DNA of 20,255 bases from Bacteroides sp. (GTDB lineage: Bacteria > Bacteroidota > Bacteroidia > Bacteroidales > SM23-62). Below the pieces are notes generated by a model. That model was not told the origin of the DNA and ran no database searches. It saw only the letters and a program-made list of their open reading frames with translations. Every line of letters starts with the position of its first letter. Positions within the stretch are counted from its first letter, which is position 1. The stretch spans positions 1 through 20,255 of the forward strand of contig JAUUZM010000007.1 in the NCBI GenBank assembly GCA_030589965.1. Direction: 5' to 3'. Position numbers and translations under genes: made by a program. Of the stretch, positions 5,957 through 15,100 are shown one piece after another.

Positions 5957-6817
5957 ATGAGACAGTTAAAAATCACAAAATCAATTACAAACCGGGAGAG
6001 TGCTTCCCTTGACAAATACCTGCAGGAGATAGGGAAAGAGGAGTTGATCACGGTAGAGGAGGAAGTGGAATTGGCACAGCGCATCAAGAAAGGTGACCGT
6101 GATGCACTTGAAAAACTGACCCGGGCAAATTTAAGGTTTGTGGTTTCAGTAGCCAAGCAATATCAGAATCAGGGACTCAGCCTTCCTGATCTTATTAATG
6201 AGGGAAACCTTGGTTTAATTAAGGCTGCTGAGAAGTTTGACGAGACCAGGGGATTTAAATTCATCTCTTATGCAGTATGGTGGATACGTCAATCAATCCT
6301 TCAGGCACTTGCTGAGCAGTCCAGAATCGTGAGGCTGCCACTCAACCAGGTAGGTTCACTGAATAAAATAAACAAGGCCTTCTCTAAATTTGAGCAGGAG
6401 TTTGAAAGAACACCTTCCCCCGAAGAACTGGCAGAAGTACTTGATCTTCCAAGGGAAAAGGTCTCTGATACATTAAGGGTTTCCGGAAGGCATGTATCCG
6501 TTGATGCTCCATTTGTAGATGGTGAGGATAATAGTCTGCTGGATGTACTTCCAAACAATGATTCACCAAATGCAGATAAATCCTTGTTGAATGAGTCACT
6601 GACTCGTGAGATTGAAAGGTCACTTGCCACGCTGACCGAACGCGAACGTGATATCATCAAGCTTTTCTTTGGAATTGGTATTCAGGAAATGACTCTTGAA
6701 GAAATAGGGGAGCAGTTTGGACTGACCCGTGAGCGGGTTCGCCAGATCAAGGAAAAAGCAATACGCCGCCTGCGCCATACTTCGCGCAGCAAGTTGCTGA
6801 AAACATACTTGGGGTAA
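5957..6817 (+). CDS. rpoD: Primary RNA polymerase sigma factor (sigma-70, RpoD/SigA)
   Basis: A 286-residue sigma-70 factor, the short Bacteroidota housekeeping form lacking region 1.1. Domains: region 1.2 (about 16-49, SLDKYLQEIGKEELITVEEE), region 2 (52-122) with NLRFVVSVAKQYQ, GLIKAAEKFD and the -10-melting stretch FKFISYAVWWIRQSI, region 3 (about 131-207), and region 4 (220-273) with the -35-recognition helix-turn-helix LEEIGEQFGLTRERVRQIKEKAI. The sequence is intact and of standard length. It has its own candidate promoter and a strong Shine-Dalgarno. Its stop codon lies 3 nt from the stop of uvrB on the other strand, with no room for a separate terminator. The product should recognise the TAnnTTTG promoters proposed in this window. 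Confidence 0.97.
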   Translation: MRQLKITKSITNRESASLDKYLQEIGKEELITVEEEVELAQRIKKGDRDALEKLTRANLRFVVSVAKQYQNQGLSLPDLINEGNLGLIKAAEKFDETRGFKFISYAVWWIRQSILQALAEQSRIVRLPLNQVGSLNKINKAFSKFEQEFERTPSPEELAEVLDLPREKVSDTLRVSGRHVSVDAPFVDGEDNSLLDVLPNNDSPNADKSLLNESLTREIERSLATLTERERDIIKLFFGIGIQEMTLEEIGEQFGLTRERVRQIKEKAIRRLRHTSRSKLLKTYLG

Positions 6818-6836
6818 TACCTACTGCTTTTCAGCA
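6795..6836. terminator. Inverted repeat spanning the rpoD and uvrB stop codons; possible bidirectional terminator
   Basis: TGCTGAAAA (6795-6803) and TTTTCAGCA (6828-6836) are perfect 9-bp arms around a 24-nt centre that contains both stop codons and the palindrome GGTAATACC (6813-6821). Each arm presents an A-tract before and a T-tract after the centre, on either strand. The left arm is inside the rpoD coding region and the right arm inside uvrB. The long spacer makes it a poor classical terminator; the terminator role is inference. Confidence 0.35.
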
Positions 6837-8890
6837 TATTCCTGAAGTTTAAATAACTCATCCCGAAGTCTGGCAGCCTCAATGAAGTTAAGTTCCCTGG
6901 CTGCTTTTTCCATGGAACGTTTAGTCTTATCCATGGTTTTTTTCAGAGCATCAGCATCCATGTACTGGAGCAGGGGATCTGCGGCGAGATCAGTTTCAGA
7001 GGGTTCTACATAATATTGATCTCCGGTTATCTGAGATACCGGGCGGCCCATCATGGAGGTAATACCTTTAACGATCTGCCGGGGTGTGATGTTATTTTCT
7101 TCGTTGTATTTGAGTTGTTTTTCCCGGCGTCTGTTGGTTTCTTCAATGGTCTTTCGCATGGAATCGGTTATCCTGTCTGCATACATAATCACTTTCCCAT
7201 TAAGATTCCTTGCGGCCCGGCCTGCGGTTTGTGTAAGTGAACGTGCAGATCGCAGGAAGCCCTCCTTATCTGCATCGAGTATAGCTACCAAAGAAACTTC
7301 AGGAAGGTCAAGTCCTTCTCTTAACAGGTTAATTCCAATAAGGGCATCAAATGTTCCTTTTCTCAGTCCATCCATGATTTCTACCCTTTCCAGGGTATCG
7401 ATATCCGAATGAATATAGCGACATCTGATGTTAATTCTTGAGAGGTATTTGGTAAGTTCTTCGGCCATCCGCTTGGTCAGGGTAGTAACCAGGATCCTTT
7501 CATCCTTTTCGGCTCTCTGTCGAATTTCTCCGATGAGGTGATCTATCTGATTCAGGCTGGGCATTACCTCAATGGGAGGATCGATCAGTCCGGTTGGACG
7601 AATTAACTGTTCAACAATCACTCCCTCGCATTTTTCCAGTTCATAATCAGACGGGGTTGCACTGGCATAGATAACCTGATTGACCAGGTCTTCGAATTCT
7701 TCAAATTTCAGGGGTCGGTTATCAATGGCAGCAGGCAATCTGAAGCCATATTCGACGAGGTTTTGTTTCCTTGAATGATCACCCCCAAACATTGCCCTGA
7801 CCTGAGGAAGTGTGACATGGCTCTCATCGATAATGGTTAAAAAGTCATCGGGAAAGTAGTCAAGAAGGCAGAATGGACGGGTTCCGGGAAGTCTGCCGTC
7901 GAAATACCGGGAGTAATTTTCTATACCCGGACAATGTCCCAGTTCCCGGATCATCTCCAGGTCATAGTTTACTCTTTCATTAATCCGCGTAGCCTCCAGA
8001 GGTTTACCGATTTCATTGAAAAAATCGACCTGTTTGACCAGGTCATCTTCAATTTGCTTGATGGCCTCCTGCATCCTCCATTTTGTAGTGACGAATATAT
8101 TGGCAGGATAAATGATGGCCTGATCCATTTTATCAATAGTGTTTCCATTGATTGGATCAAAAGATTCAATTTCCTCGATCTCATCACCCCAGAAAATAAA
8201 GCGGTAACCCAGGTCTGAGTAGGCCAGGTAAACATCCACATGATCCCCCCTGACCCGGAAGGTACCTTTCTTAAAATCTACCTCATTACGGGAATACATG
8301 CTGTCCACCAGCCTTCTTAGAAAAGCATTTCTTGCTACGCTCTTACCCTTTTCAATCCTTATCGTATTTGCGTAGAAGTCTTCAGGATTACCAATTCCAT
8401 AGAGGCAGGACACGGATGAGACCACGATAACATCCTTACGTCCGGAAAGCAGGGATGAGGTTGTACTCAGTCGAAGTTTTTCAATCTCGTCATTGATGGA
8501 AAGATCTTTTTCAATATAGGTATTTGTAACCGGGAGGTATGCTTCGGGCTGGTAATAGTCATAGTAGGATACAAAATATTCTACTGCATTATTGGGGAAG
8601 AAATGCTTGAACTCCCCGTAGAGTTGTGCGGCCAGGGTTTTATTATGGCTGAGGACCAGGGTGGGTCTTTTTACATCCTGAATAACATTTGCAACAGTAA
8701 AAGTTTTACCGGAACCGGTCACACCCAGAAGAGTCTGAAATTTATCTCCACGCTTGAGTCCATCCTCCAACTCCTGTATAGCCTGTGGCTGGTCCCCAGT
8801 CGGCGTAAAATCAGATGTGATCTGGAAATCCAACCGGCTGGGATTTTGCAGTTTATAATCCTTACTTCTTAACCGGTAGTCTTCATCCAT
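6821..8890 (-). CDS. uvrB: Excinuclease ABC subunit B
   Basis: UvrB is the damage-verifying, ATP-dependent core of nucleotide excision repair; it is loaded by UvrA and recruits UvrC. The 689-residue sequence shows Walker A GVTGSGKT (56-63), the beta-hairpin YYDYYQPEAYLP (109-120) that clamps DNA, the Walker B-type DESH (355-358), helicase motifs V-VI around LLREGLDLPEV and QTAGRAARN (522-562), and the C-terminal UVR motif (about 652-687) that contacts UvrC. The first 20 residues form a charged extension before the usual family start (LDFQITSDFTPTGDQPQAI); no later ATG is available, so the start is kept. It lies 17 nt downstream of the secreted EEP-fold gene and probably shares its transcript. 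No LexA-like site was identified. Confidence 0.97.
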   Translation of the reverse strand: MDEDYRLRSKDYKLQNPSRLDFQITSDFTPTGDQPQAIQELEDGLKRGDKFQTLLGVTGSGKTFTVANVIQDVKRPTLVLSHNKTLAAQLYGEFKHFFPNNAVEYFVSYYDYYQPEAYLPVTNTYIEKDLSINDEIEKLRLSTTSSLLSGRKDVIVVSSVSCLYGIGNPEDFYANTIRIEKGKSVARNAFLRRLVDSMYSRNEVDFKKGTFRVRGDHVDVYLAYSDLGYRFIFWGDEIEEIESFDPINGNTIDKMDQAIIYPANIFVTTKWRMQEAIKQIEDDLVKQVDFFNEIGKPLEATRINERVNYDLEMIRELGHCPGIENYSRYFDGRLPGTRPFCLLDYFPDDFLTIIDESHVTLPQVRAMFGGDHSRKQNLVEYGFRLPAAIDNRPLKFEEFEDLVNQVIYASATPSDYELEKCEGVIVEQLIRPTGLIDPPIEVMPSLNQIDHLIGEIRQRAEKDERILVTTLTKRMAEELTKYLSRINIRCRYIHSDIDTLERVEIMDGLRKGTFDALIGINLLREGLDLPEVSLVAILDADKEGFLRSARSLTQTAGRAARNLNGKVIMYADRITDSMRKTIEETNRRREKQLKYNEENNITPRQIVKGITSMMGRPVSQITGDQYYVEPSETDLAADPLLQYMDADALKKTMDKTKRSMEKAARELNFIEAARLRDELFKLQEYAEKQ

Positions 8891-8907
8891 AATTTCGGTA
8901 GTCTTGC

Positions 8908-9939
8908 TTATTTATCCTTTGTTAATACTAAATAGACCGGAAAGTGATCACTGATACCACCATAGTAATTAGGTCCGCCATAGGTTCGACTGGGAACAGA
9001 TACCTGATTGTCTTCATCATGGTATAGCATAAAATCTGCCTTAAATATTTTGCCGTCTTCATAGCCGCAATGCCAGCCCTTGGTGTCTTTCAGTACTGTC
9101 CTGGAAATAATTATCTGATCAAGCATGTTCCAACTACCACGGTAATTATAGCTGCCTTTACCCTCCTGGTTATGGGCATCATACATAAGGTTGTATAATT
9201 CCCTGTTATGTGCATTTTTTCTCTTATTATTTGCCAGCAACATCTCGAAAACGCTCCGGTTCGTAGGCTCATCATTAAAATCACCCATAATAATGATTTT
9301 GGCATCGGGATCAGCATTCAGTACTTTATCTACTGCCATCCTCAATTGAACAGCACAGTATAGGCGTTTGGGTTCGGATTCTTTTTCTCCTCCCCAGCGG
9401 GAGCTCCAGTGGTTTACAAATAAATGCAGTGTTTCATTATCGCTGGTTTTTCCTTCCACATAAAGTATATCCCTTGTTGTCAGTGTGGAGTCGAAGGGGA
9501 ATTCTACGGGGATGGCTTCGCTTGAGGTTACACGGAATTCCTCCATATTGTATAAAAGGGCGCAGTCTATTCCCCTGAAATCAGGACTATCGTGGTGGAC
9601 AATGCCGTAATTGCCGCGTTTCAGATCTTTTGCCTGAATCAAATCTTCCAGTACTTTAATATTTTCCACCTCACAGAGGCCGATAATCTCAGGAAGTTCA
9701 TTCTGGCTAAGCTCCTTTACGACAGCTGCAATATCATCCAGCTTCTTGTCATATTTTTCAATATCCCAGGCCTTTTCAGATTCAGGTGTAAACTCTTCAT
9801 CCTCAATCTTAGGATCAGATTCGGTATCGAAGAGATTTTCAACATTGTAAAACATCAGAGTCATTACCTGGTCTTTCTTCTGTGCTGAAACCAGAGTAAT
9901 AAATAATATTCCAAGTCCTACAAGCAAATATTTTCTCAT
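8908..9939 (-). CDS. Secreted endonuclease/exonuclease/phosphatase (EEP) family protein
   Basis: A 343-residue exported protein with a complete EEP (DNase I-like) metal-dependent phosphodiesterase fold. The start at 9939 is preferred over an ATG 12 codons upstream because it begins a clean signal peptide, MRKYLLVGLGILFITLVSA, with cleavage before Gln20. Motifs in order: FYNVENLFD (30-38), CEVEN with metal-binding Glu90, NHWSSRWGG (176-184), GDFNDEP (219-225) and SDH (330-332). The substrate is unknown; Bacteroidota often secrete such proteins and some are extracellular nucleases or phosphatases. It is upstream of uvrB (17-nt gap, same strand) and divergent from the cyclase-HD gene. Pairing with uvrB may be only transcriptional, as one enzyme is exported and the other cytosolic. 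Confidence 0.88.
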   Translation of the reverse strand: MRKYLLVGLGILFITLVSAQKKDQVMTLMFYNVENLFDTESDPKIEDEEFTPESEKAWDIEKYDKKLDDIAAVVKELSQNELPEIIGLCEVENIKVLEDLIQAKDLKRGNYGIVHHDSPDFRGIDCALLYNMEEFRVTSSEAIPVEFPFDSTLTTRDILYVEGKTSDNETLHLFVNHWSSRWGGEKESEPKRLYCAVQLRMAVDKVLNADPDAKIIIMGDFNDEPTNRSVFEMLLANNKRKNAHNRELYNLMYDAHNQEGKGSYNYRGSWNMLDQIIISRTVLKDTKGWHCGYEDGKIFKADFMLYHDEDNQVSVPSRTYGGPNYYGGISDHFPVYLVLTKDK

Positions 9940-10006
9940 GGTATTTCTAAATTTTATCCTGCCGTAAAAATACAATTGTTGTACTGAATTTATTATATTT
10001 AGTGAG

Positions 10007-10020
10007 AATTCTTCAGAATT
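10007..10020. repeat. Palindrome just upstream of the cyclase-HD gene
   Basis: AATTCT-TC-AGAATT is a 6-bp inverted repeat with a 2-nt centre, ending 6 nt before the ATG at 10027. A degenerate -7 box TATATTTA (9994-10001) lies directly upstream, so a bound protein here could block transcription. Speculative. Confidence 0.35.
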
Positions 10021-10026
10021 AATCCC

Positions 10027-11430
10027 ATGGGTCAGCAGAATGAGGAGCTATTAAAGCGTATCGCAAAACTGGTAAAACAGAACCAGGAACTTATCGAGCA
10101 CCACGAACGCCTTACGAAGGATAATGACAAACTTCAGGCCAAGATAGAGAATTTTAAGGCTATCCTGGCTGATATGAAGGACAAGGGTGCAAAGATCGAT
10201 GAAAGTATAATCGATCGTCCAAGGTCCCTGAAATTTAATATGGCCACCGTTCTGTTTGCCAATATTCATGGGTTCTCAAGGATTGAGGATGGAATGGATT
10301 CTGAAAAGCTAATGGATGAACTGGACCAGGTTCTCTGGCAGTTTGACGAGCTTTTGAAAACATACAATATTCATAAGATTAAGACCATAGGTGATTCTTA
10401 TATGTGTGCTGGCGGGATCCCTGTGAAAAATATTACCAATCCGGTTCAGGTCGTTCTGGCTGCCTTATTGATGCAGCAGTACCTGAATGATTTGGAGGAT
10501 ACAGGAAAATCTGGTGAACATATCTGGGAATTGAAGATTGGTATTCACACCGGACCTGTCACAGCGGATATGGTTGGCAGGAGAAAGGTATCATATGATA
10601 TTAAAGGTGATACTGTAAACATTGCCAGCCGGATGGAATCATCAGGAGAGACCGGTAAGATCCTTATTTCGGTGATGACTTATGAGCTTGTAAAGGAGTT
10701 TTTTCTTTGCGATTACTATGGAAAGCTACCTGTAAAGTATAAGGGTGATTTGGAAATGTTTGAGGTAAAGGGACTCAAACCCGAATTTTCAGAGAATGGA
10801 GAGGGACTGGTACCGAATGAAATGTTTGGCACCAAGTTCAAACTCATCCAGTTCACTGATCTTCAGGAGATGATCCTTGACAAATTGGAAAAGGAATTAC
10901 CTAAGTTTCTATATTATCACAATGTCAAACATACCGTTGATGTTGTAACAGAGGTAGAACTGATAGGCTGGGCTGAAGGTTGCACTGATCACGAGATACT
11001 TTTACTGAAAACTGCAGGCTTGTTTCATGATGCCGGGCATACAATAGGGTATGACGGACATGAAAAACTGGGCTGTGACATGGCAAGGGATTTCCTGGCA
11101 AAATACGGGTACACGTATGATCAGATTGATGAGATCTGCAAAATAATTATGGCTACCCAAATGCCTCCTACACCGGAAACGCTTCTTCAGAGGATCATTT
11201 GTGACTCTGATCTTGACTATCTTGGTAGAAGTGATATGATTCCGGTGTCCAATACCCTCTACAAGGAATTGAAGGAGCAGAATAAGATCGGGACTTTCAA
11301 TGACTGGAACAAACTGCAAATAAAATTCATTTCAGTCCACCAATACTTTACTGAAACTGCAAGAAGTTTGAGAGAAGTCAATAAGCAGAAACAGATTGAG
11401 AGAATAAAAAAACTCATCGAGGATGAGTAG
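10027..11430 (+). CDS. Class III nucleotidyl cyclase fused to an HD-type phosphohydrolase domain
   Basis: A 467-residue soluble protein in three parts: an N-terminal coiled coil (about 1-55, heptad-like LLKRIAKLVKQNQELIEHHERL), a class III adenylate/guanylate cyclase domain (about 71-250) and an HD domain (about 285-460). In the cyclase domain Lys119 (KIKTIGD) and Asp191 (SYDIKGD) suggest ATP rather than GTP; Asp123, Asn198 and Arg202 (VNIASRM) are at the expected catalytic positions. The first metal-binding Asp, normally FADI, is Asn79 (LFANIHGF), so catalysis may be altered or lost. The HD domain has YYHNVKH (296-302), FHDAGH (333-338), GHE (344-346) and CDSDLDYLG (392-400), the metal ligands of an HD phosphodiesterase or hydrolase. 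One protein could thus make and break a nucleotide signal, or the cyclase part could be a sensor. It overlaps the next gene by 8 nt. Confidence 0.88.
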   Translation: MGQQNEELLKRIAKLVKQNQELIEHHERLTKDNDKLQAKIENFKAILADMKDKGAKIDESIIDRPRSLKFNMATVLFANIHGFSRIEDGMDSEKLMDELDQVLWQFDELLKTYNIHKIKTIGDSYMCAGGIPVKNITNPVQVVLAALLMQQYLNDLEDTGKSGEHIWELKIGIHTGPVTADMVGRRKVSYDIKGDTVNIASRMESSGETGKILISVMTYELVKEFFLCDYYGKLPVKYKGDLEMFEVKGLKPEFSENGEGLVPNEMFGTKFKLIQFTDLQEMILDKLEKELPKFLYYHNVKHTVDVVTEVELIGWAEGCTDHEILLLKTAGLFHDAGHTIGYDGHEKLGCDMARDFLAKYGYTYDQIDEICKIIMATQMPPTPETLLQRIICDSDLDYLGRSDMIPVSNTLYKELKEQNKIGTFNDWNKLQIKFISVHQYFTETARSLREVNKQKQIERIKKLIEDE

Positions 11431-12049
11431 TATAGTTCTGCTTTCAATTCTCCTTTCACTCTCCTCTCCTGAAAGTAAAAATGCCAACCCGGGATATGTC
11501 GAGTTTGTTTATGAAGCGTTTATTGGTTCAAAGTCCATTGGCGAGTTACATGCGGTACGGCGACAGCGGGCAGATTCAACCATATATCTTGTCACTTCTG
11601 AACTAGATGCCCAGGTAGGAATTCACATTGTTCAGGATTACCGACTGGAGTCTGTTTACAGGAATGGTATACTGGCAAGGTCAGAATTATACAATGTGGT
11701 AAATGACAAGGTCAGGGCGGATACAAAAATCTTCAGGGAAGGGGAGGATTATGTTGCTCTAAGAGAAGATAGTCTGATTCTGGATCAGGGGCCCATTAAA
11801 TATTCGATTGTTCGTATGTTCTTCTCCGAACCTGCAGGTATAAACCAGATCTTTTCTGAGAATTTTGCAGAGGACCTGAAATGTAATCCCGAGGAGAGCG
11901 ACTGGCTTACAAAATATTGTCTGCATTTACCTGATCGGAGTACCCGGATTAGGTATTATTATGATGAAGGGATATGTGAGCAGTTCGAGGTAAGGATGGT
12001 AATTTTTAATGTCAGGTACACTTTGAAAAAAGTTAACACTATACCCTGA
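11423..12049 (+). CDS. Exported protein of unknown function, DUF6134-like
   Basis: A 208-residue protein with a short hydrophobic N-terminus (about 2-15, SSIVLLSILLSLSS) that probably serves as a signal peptide. The rest is beta-rich with no enzyme motif I recognise: FVYEAFIGSKSIGELHAV near the start, a middle part LESVYRNGILARSELYNVVN, and C-terminal strands RIRYYYDEGICEQFEVRMV. The pattern of an opening strand with a G-K/S-x-I-G turn resembles periplasmic DUF6134 proteins of Bacteroidota; this is a memory-based, weak assignment. The ATG lies inside the last codons of the cyclase-HD gene (8-nt overlap, different frame), so the two are translationally coupled. That coupling suggests a shared process, but none can be named. 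It converges with the histidine kinase gene at 12143. Confidence 0.7.
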   Translation: MSSIVLLSILLSLSSPESKNANPGYVEFVYEAFIGSKSIGELHAVRRQRADSTIYLVTSELDAQVGIHIVQDYRLESVYRNGILARSELYNVVNDKVRADTKIFREGEDYVALREDSLILDQGPIKYSIVRMFFSEPAGINQIFSENFAEDLKCNPEESDWLTKYCLHLPDRSTRIRYYYDEGICEQFEVRMVIFNVRYTLKKVNTIP

Positions 12050-12060
12050 TGTTTCTACGG

Positions 12061-12082
12061 CTGAGGAGCAGTCCCTGCTCAG
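12061..12082. terminator. Hairpin between convergent genes
   Basis: GAGCAG-TCC-CTGCTC (12066-12080) forms a 6-bp stem with a 3-nt loop; a longer pairing CTGA..GCAG / CTGCTCAG is possible with a bulge. It lies 12 nt after the stop of the exported protein and has no clear T-run. Plausible but weak terminator. Confidence 0.35.
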
Positions 12083-12142
12083 ACCTGACCTTATTTCAGG
12101 ATTTTGTCAAGAACCATGGTAATGTTTTTCTTGGCAGGCTCA

Positions 12143-15100
12143 TTACCCTGGATGCAGGTATTTAGCCAGAAGTTTCGTGAGGCCTAATGGAGAAACAGGT
12201 TTGGAGATGTAATCGCTGCAACCACTCTCCAGGGCCATTTTTCGATCCGTAACCTGGGCATAGGCGGTTTGGGCAATAATTGGAATGTCCTTATTTTTCT
12301 TTCTGATAGTTCTGGTCGCTTCAAGACCGTTCATGCCGGGCATGCGTATATCCATCAGTATCAGGCATATATCCTTGTTTTTGTCCAGTGAGTCGAGGGC
12401 CTGCTGACCACTTTTTGCCCAGATGATCTCAGGTGAATAACGATTTAGCAAGGATTCCAGAAAGAGGTAAGATGAGCTATCATCCTCAACGATAAGTATT
12501 TTTTTGCCACTGAGGTCAAGTTTTACCTCTTCCTCATTTTCGGTTTCTGGTTTTGAAGATTTGTCAGGTGACTTAGTGAGGATATACTTCATTTTAAAAC
12601 GGAACTCAGAGCCTCGGTCCTCTTTAGAATCGAGAGATAACTCACAATTCATGAGTTCAAGAAGATTCTTACAGATGGCCAGTCCAAGTCCGGTTCCCCC
12701 ATATTCCCTGGTATGAGAATCATCAATTTGCCGGAAACGATCGAAGATAATTTTTTTCTTATTCTCGGGAATCCCTATACCTGAGTCCCTCACAAAAAAG
12801 CGGATATTGTTTTTTTCGATGATTTCAAACCCAATTTCCACAAAGCCTTTTGGTGTAAATTTGATGGCATTTTGAATGAGGTTTACAAGGACTTGTTTGA
12901 GCCTGGAAGGATCGGTATTGACAATTATTTTTTGAGGTGGTTCAGGAATATTCAGTCTGAACTGTAGATTATTTCTGTTTTTCACCTGGGTATCATCCCT
13001 GAATTCATAGTAAATCTCGCGTACAAATGGGAAAATTTCAACGGGTTCCATTTTGATAAAAAGATCTCCGGCTTCTATCCTGGATATATCTATAATATCT
13101 GAGATGATCCGGAGCAGGTCTCGCCCCTTGCTGTTAATTATATCAATATAATAGTTACTCTGTTCCTCATCCACATCATCCTCCTTCAAAAGCGATGAGA
13201 AACCAAGGATGGCGTTCATTGGGGTCCGTATTTCATGGGACATATTCGCGAGAAATGCAGACTTGAGAAGATCGGATTGTTCTGCCTCTTCCTTGGCTTT
13301 TCTGAGGTTAGCCTCAGCATATTTCCTTTCACTTATTTCTTCCAGGACGGCAACAAAATTCATTAACTTCTTATGCTCATCAAGAACCGGAGAAACAGTA
13401 ACGGACAGCCATACTTCTGTCCCATCCTTTTTCATATAGTCAAGCTCCCCTTTCCAGATTTTCCCCTTCCTGACTACTTTTAATAATTTCGAAATGTATT
13501 CAGGAGAGATCACACCTTCAGTTATTTCCATCATGTTCTTTCCTAATATATCATCCGCTATGTATCCGGAAAAACGAACGAAACTATCATTAACATAGAG
13601 GAGTTTAGCTTCAGTGTCAGTAATGAATACCGAAACTGGACTTTGATGGAGTGCTGATGAAAGCTGCCTGATCTGTTTTTCCGCCTTCTTACGATGTCGT
13701 ATATCAGTTAATGAACCGACAATACGATCAGGTTTTCCATCTTCATTATAGATGAGCTTTGAATTAAGTAAACTGGGAATGGGGCTGCCATCCTTATCCT
13801 TAACATCAAGTTCAAACTCTAGTACCTCGCCCTTTTCGCTGAGTTTTTTAAGCAGGGGATCACGTACAGATGGGTCGTAGTAAAAGACCTCCATAGGCTG
13901 CCCAATCAGATCTTTTTGAATGTATTTTGTAATTCTTTCTATGGAAGGGGTCACATTTAAAAGAATTCCATCCATACTGGCTTCATAAAATATATCAGCC
14001 ACATTCTCAAAAATCTTACGATATTCCTCTTCACTCTGACGTAAGAGCTTCTCTGCTTCCTTTCTTGATGTAATATCATGAGCAAAAGCAACTATGTAAG
14101 TAGCTCCCTCAAATTCAATATAATTGGCAATGACCTCCACCGGAAACTCAGTCCCGTTTTTCCGGCGGTGATGGGATTCAAAATTCAGACTTTTCTTCGT
14201 CTTTAATTCCTTGAAGAGGTCTTCCGAATGTATGTTTTTAAATCCCGGATCAATGTCGAATACAGTTAATTTTAAAAATTCCTCTCTGGTATACCCAAGA
14301 CCCTTACATGCAGCAGGATTGGTATCTGTTATTCTAAATTCCGGAGCATCCATCCAGAAAACAGAGTCTGAATAGTGATCAAGGGTAAATTGGGCAAGCC
14401 GCAATTTACGTGATAGCTCCTTTCTTTTAAGTGCACTGTAAAAAATGGTTGAAATGTATCGAAGCAGATGTCCATATTGCCTTGGCCATTTGCGACTTAT
14501 ATTCTCAACAGAAGTAAACCCGAGGATTCCGACAATTTTCTCTTCTGAAATGGCCGGCACGTAAAAAATCGGGTTAAATCCATTTTGTTCAAACCACTTT
14601 CTTTCTTCTGTTGCCTCCAGGGGTAATTCATCAAATTTGTCAAGGATGATATCTTCAAGATTTTCTAATTTTTCATAGAAATAGTGAAATCCGGGTATTT
14701 CAAAAGTATCCTGCTCAAGTTTTTGATCTGGTTTGTGTACGGATTTCTTGTCTGAACTCCATTCATGTGATTTTACAAGGCTCTTGCCATCCTCGGACAG
14801 AAGAAAGATCCTTCCCCTGGTTGCCCCGATAAATTCCGATACCTCTTTTAGAGTTTTTTCAATTCCCTTGTCCACCAGTTGATCCGGCATATTAACGAAG
14901 CGACTGGAAATGTTCGATACAATTTTCTCGAACATCAGGTGAAGATGGGTTTCCTCTTCTATTTTTTTTCGCCTTGATATATCCCTGAGGAGGGAGAGAA
15001 CCCTTGGTTTTCCATCATAGTCAATCAGCCTGGCGTGTACCTCCACAGGGAAAAATGTCTTGTCCTTTCGTACAATAATTCTTTCAAATAAAACCGGTTC

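Noticed and set aside
6301..6660. 119-codon minus-strand ORF within rpoD
   Set aside because: Serine-rich antisense shadow of the sigma factor; no start context or homology.
7053..7412. 119-codon plus-strand ORF within uvrB
   Set aside because: Antisense shadow of conserved helicase motifs.
9940..9975. Upstream ATG for the EEP-fold gene
   Set aside because: Would place 12 mixed residues before a clean signal peptide; the ATG at 9939 is the better start.
10027..12049. Pycsar- or CBASS-like cyclic nucleotide defence operon
   Set aside because: The cyclase is fused to an HD domain rather than paired with a recognised effector (nuclease, TIR or pore-forming protein). The second gene looks exported and beta-rich, and no other defence gene is adjacent except hicAB, about 9.5 kb away.
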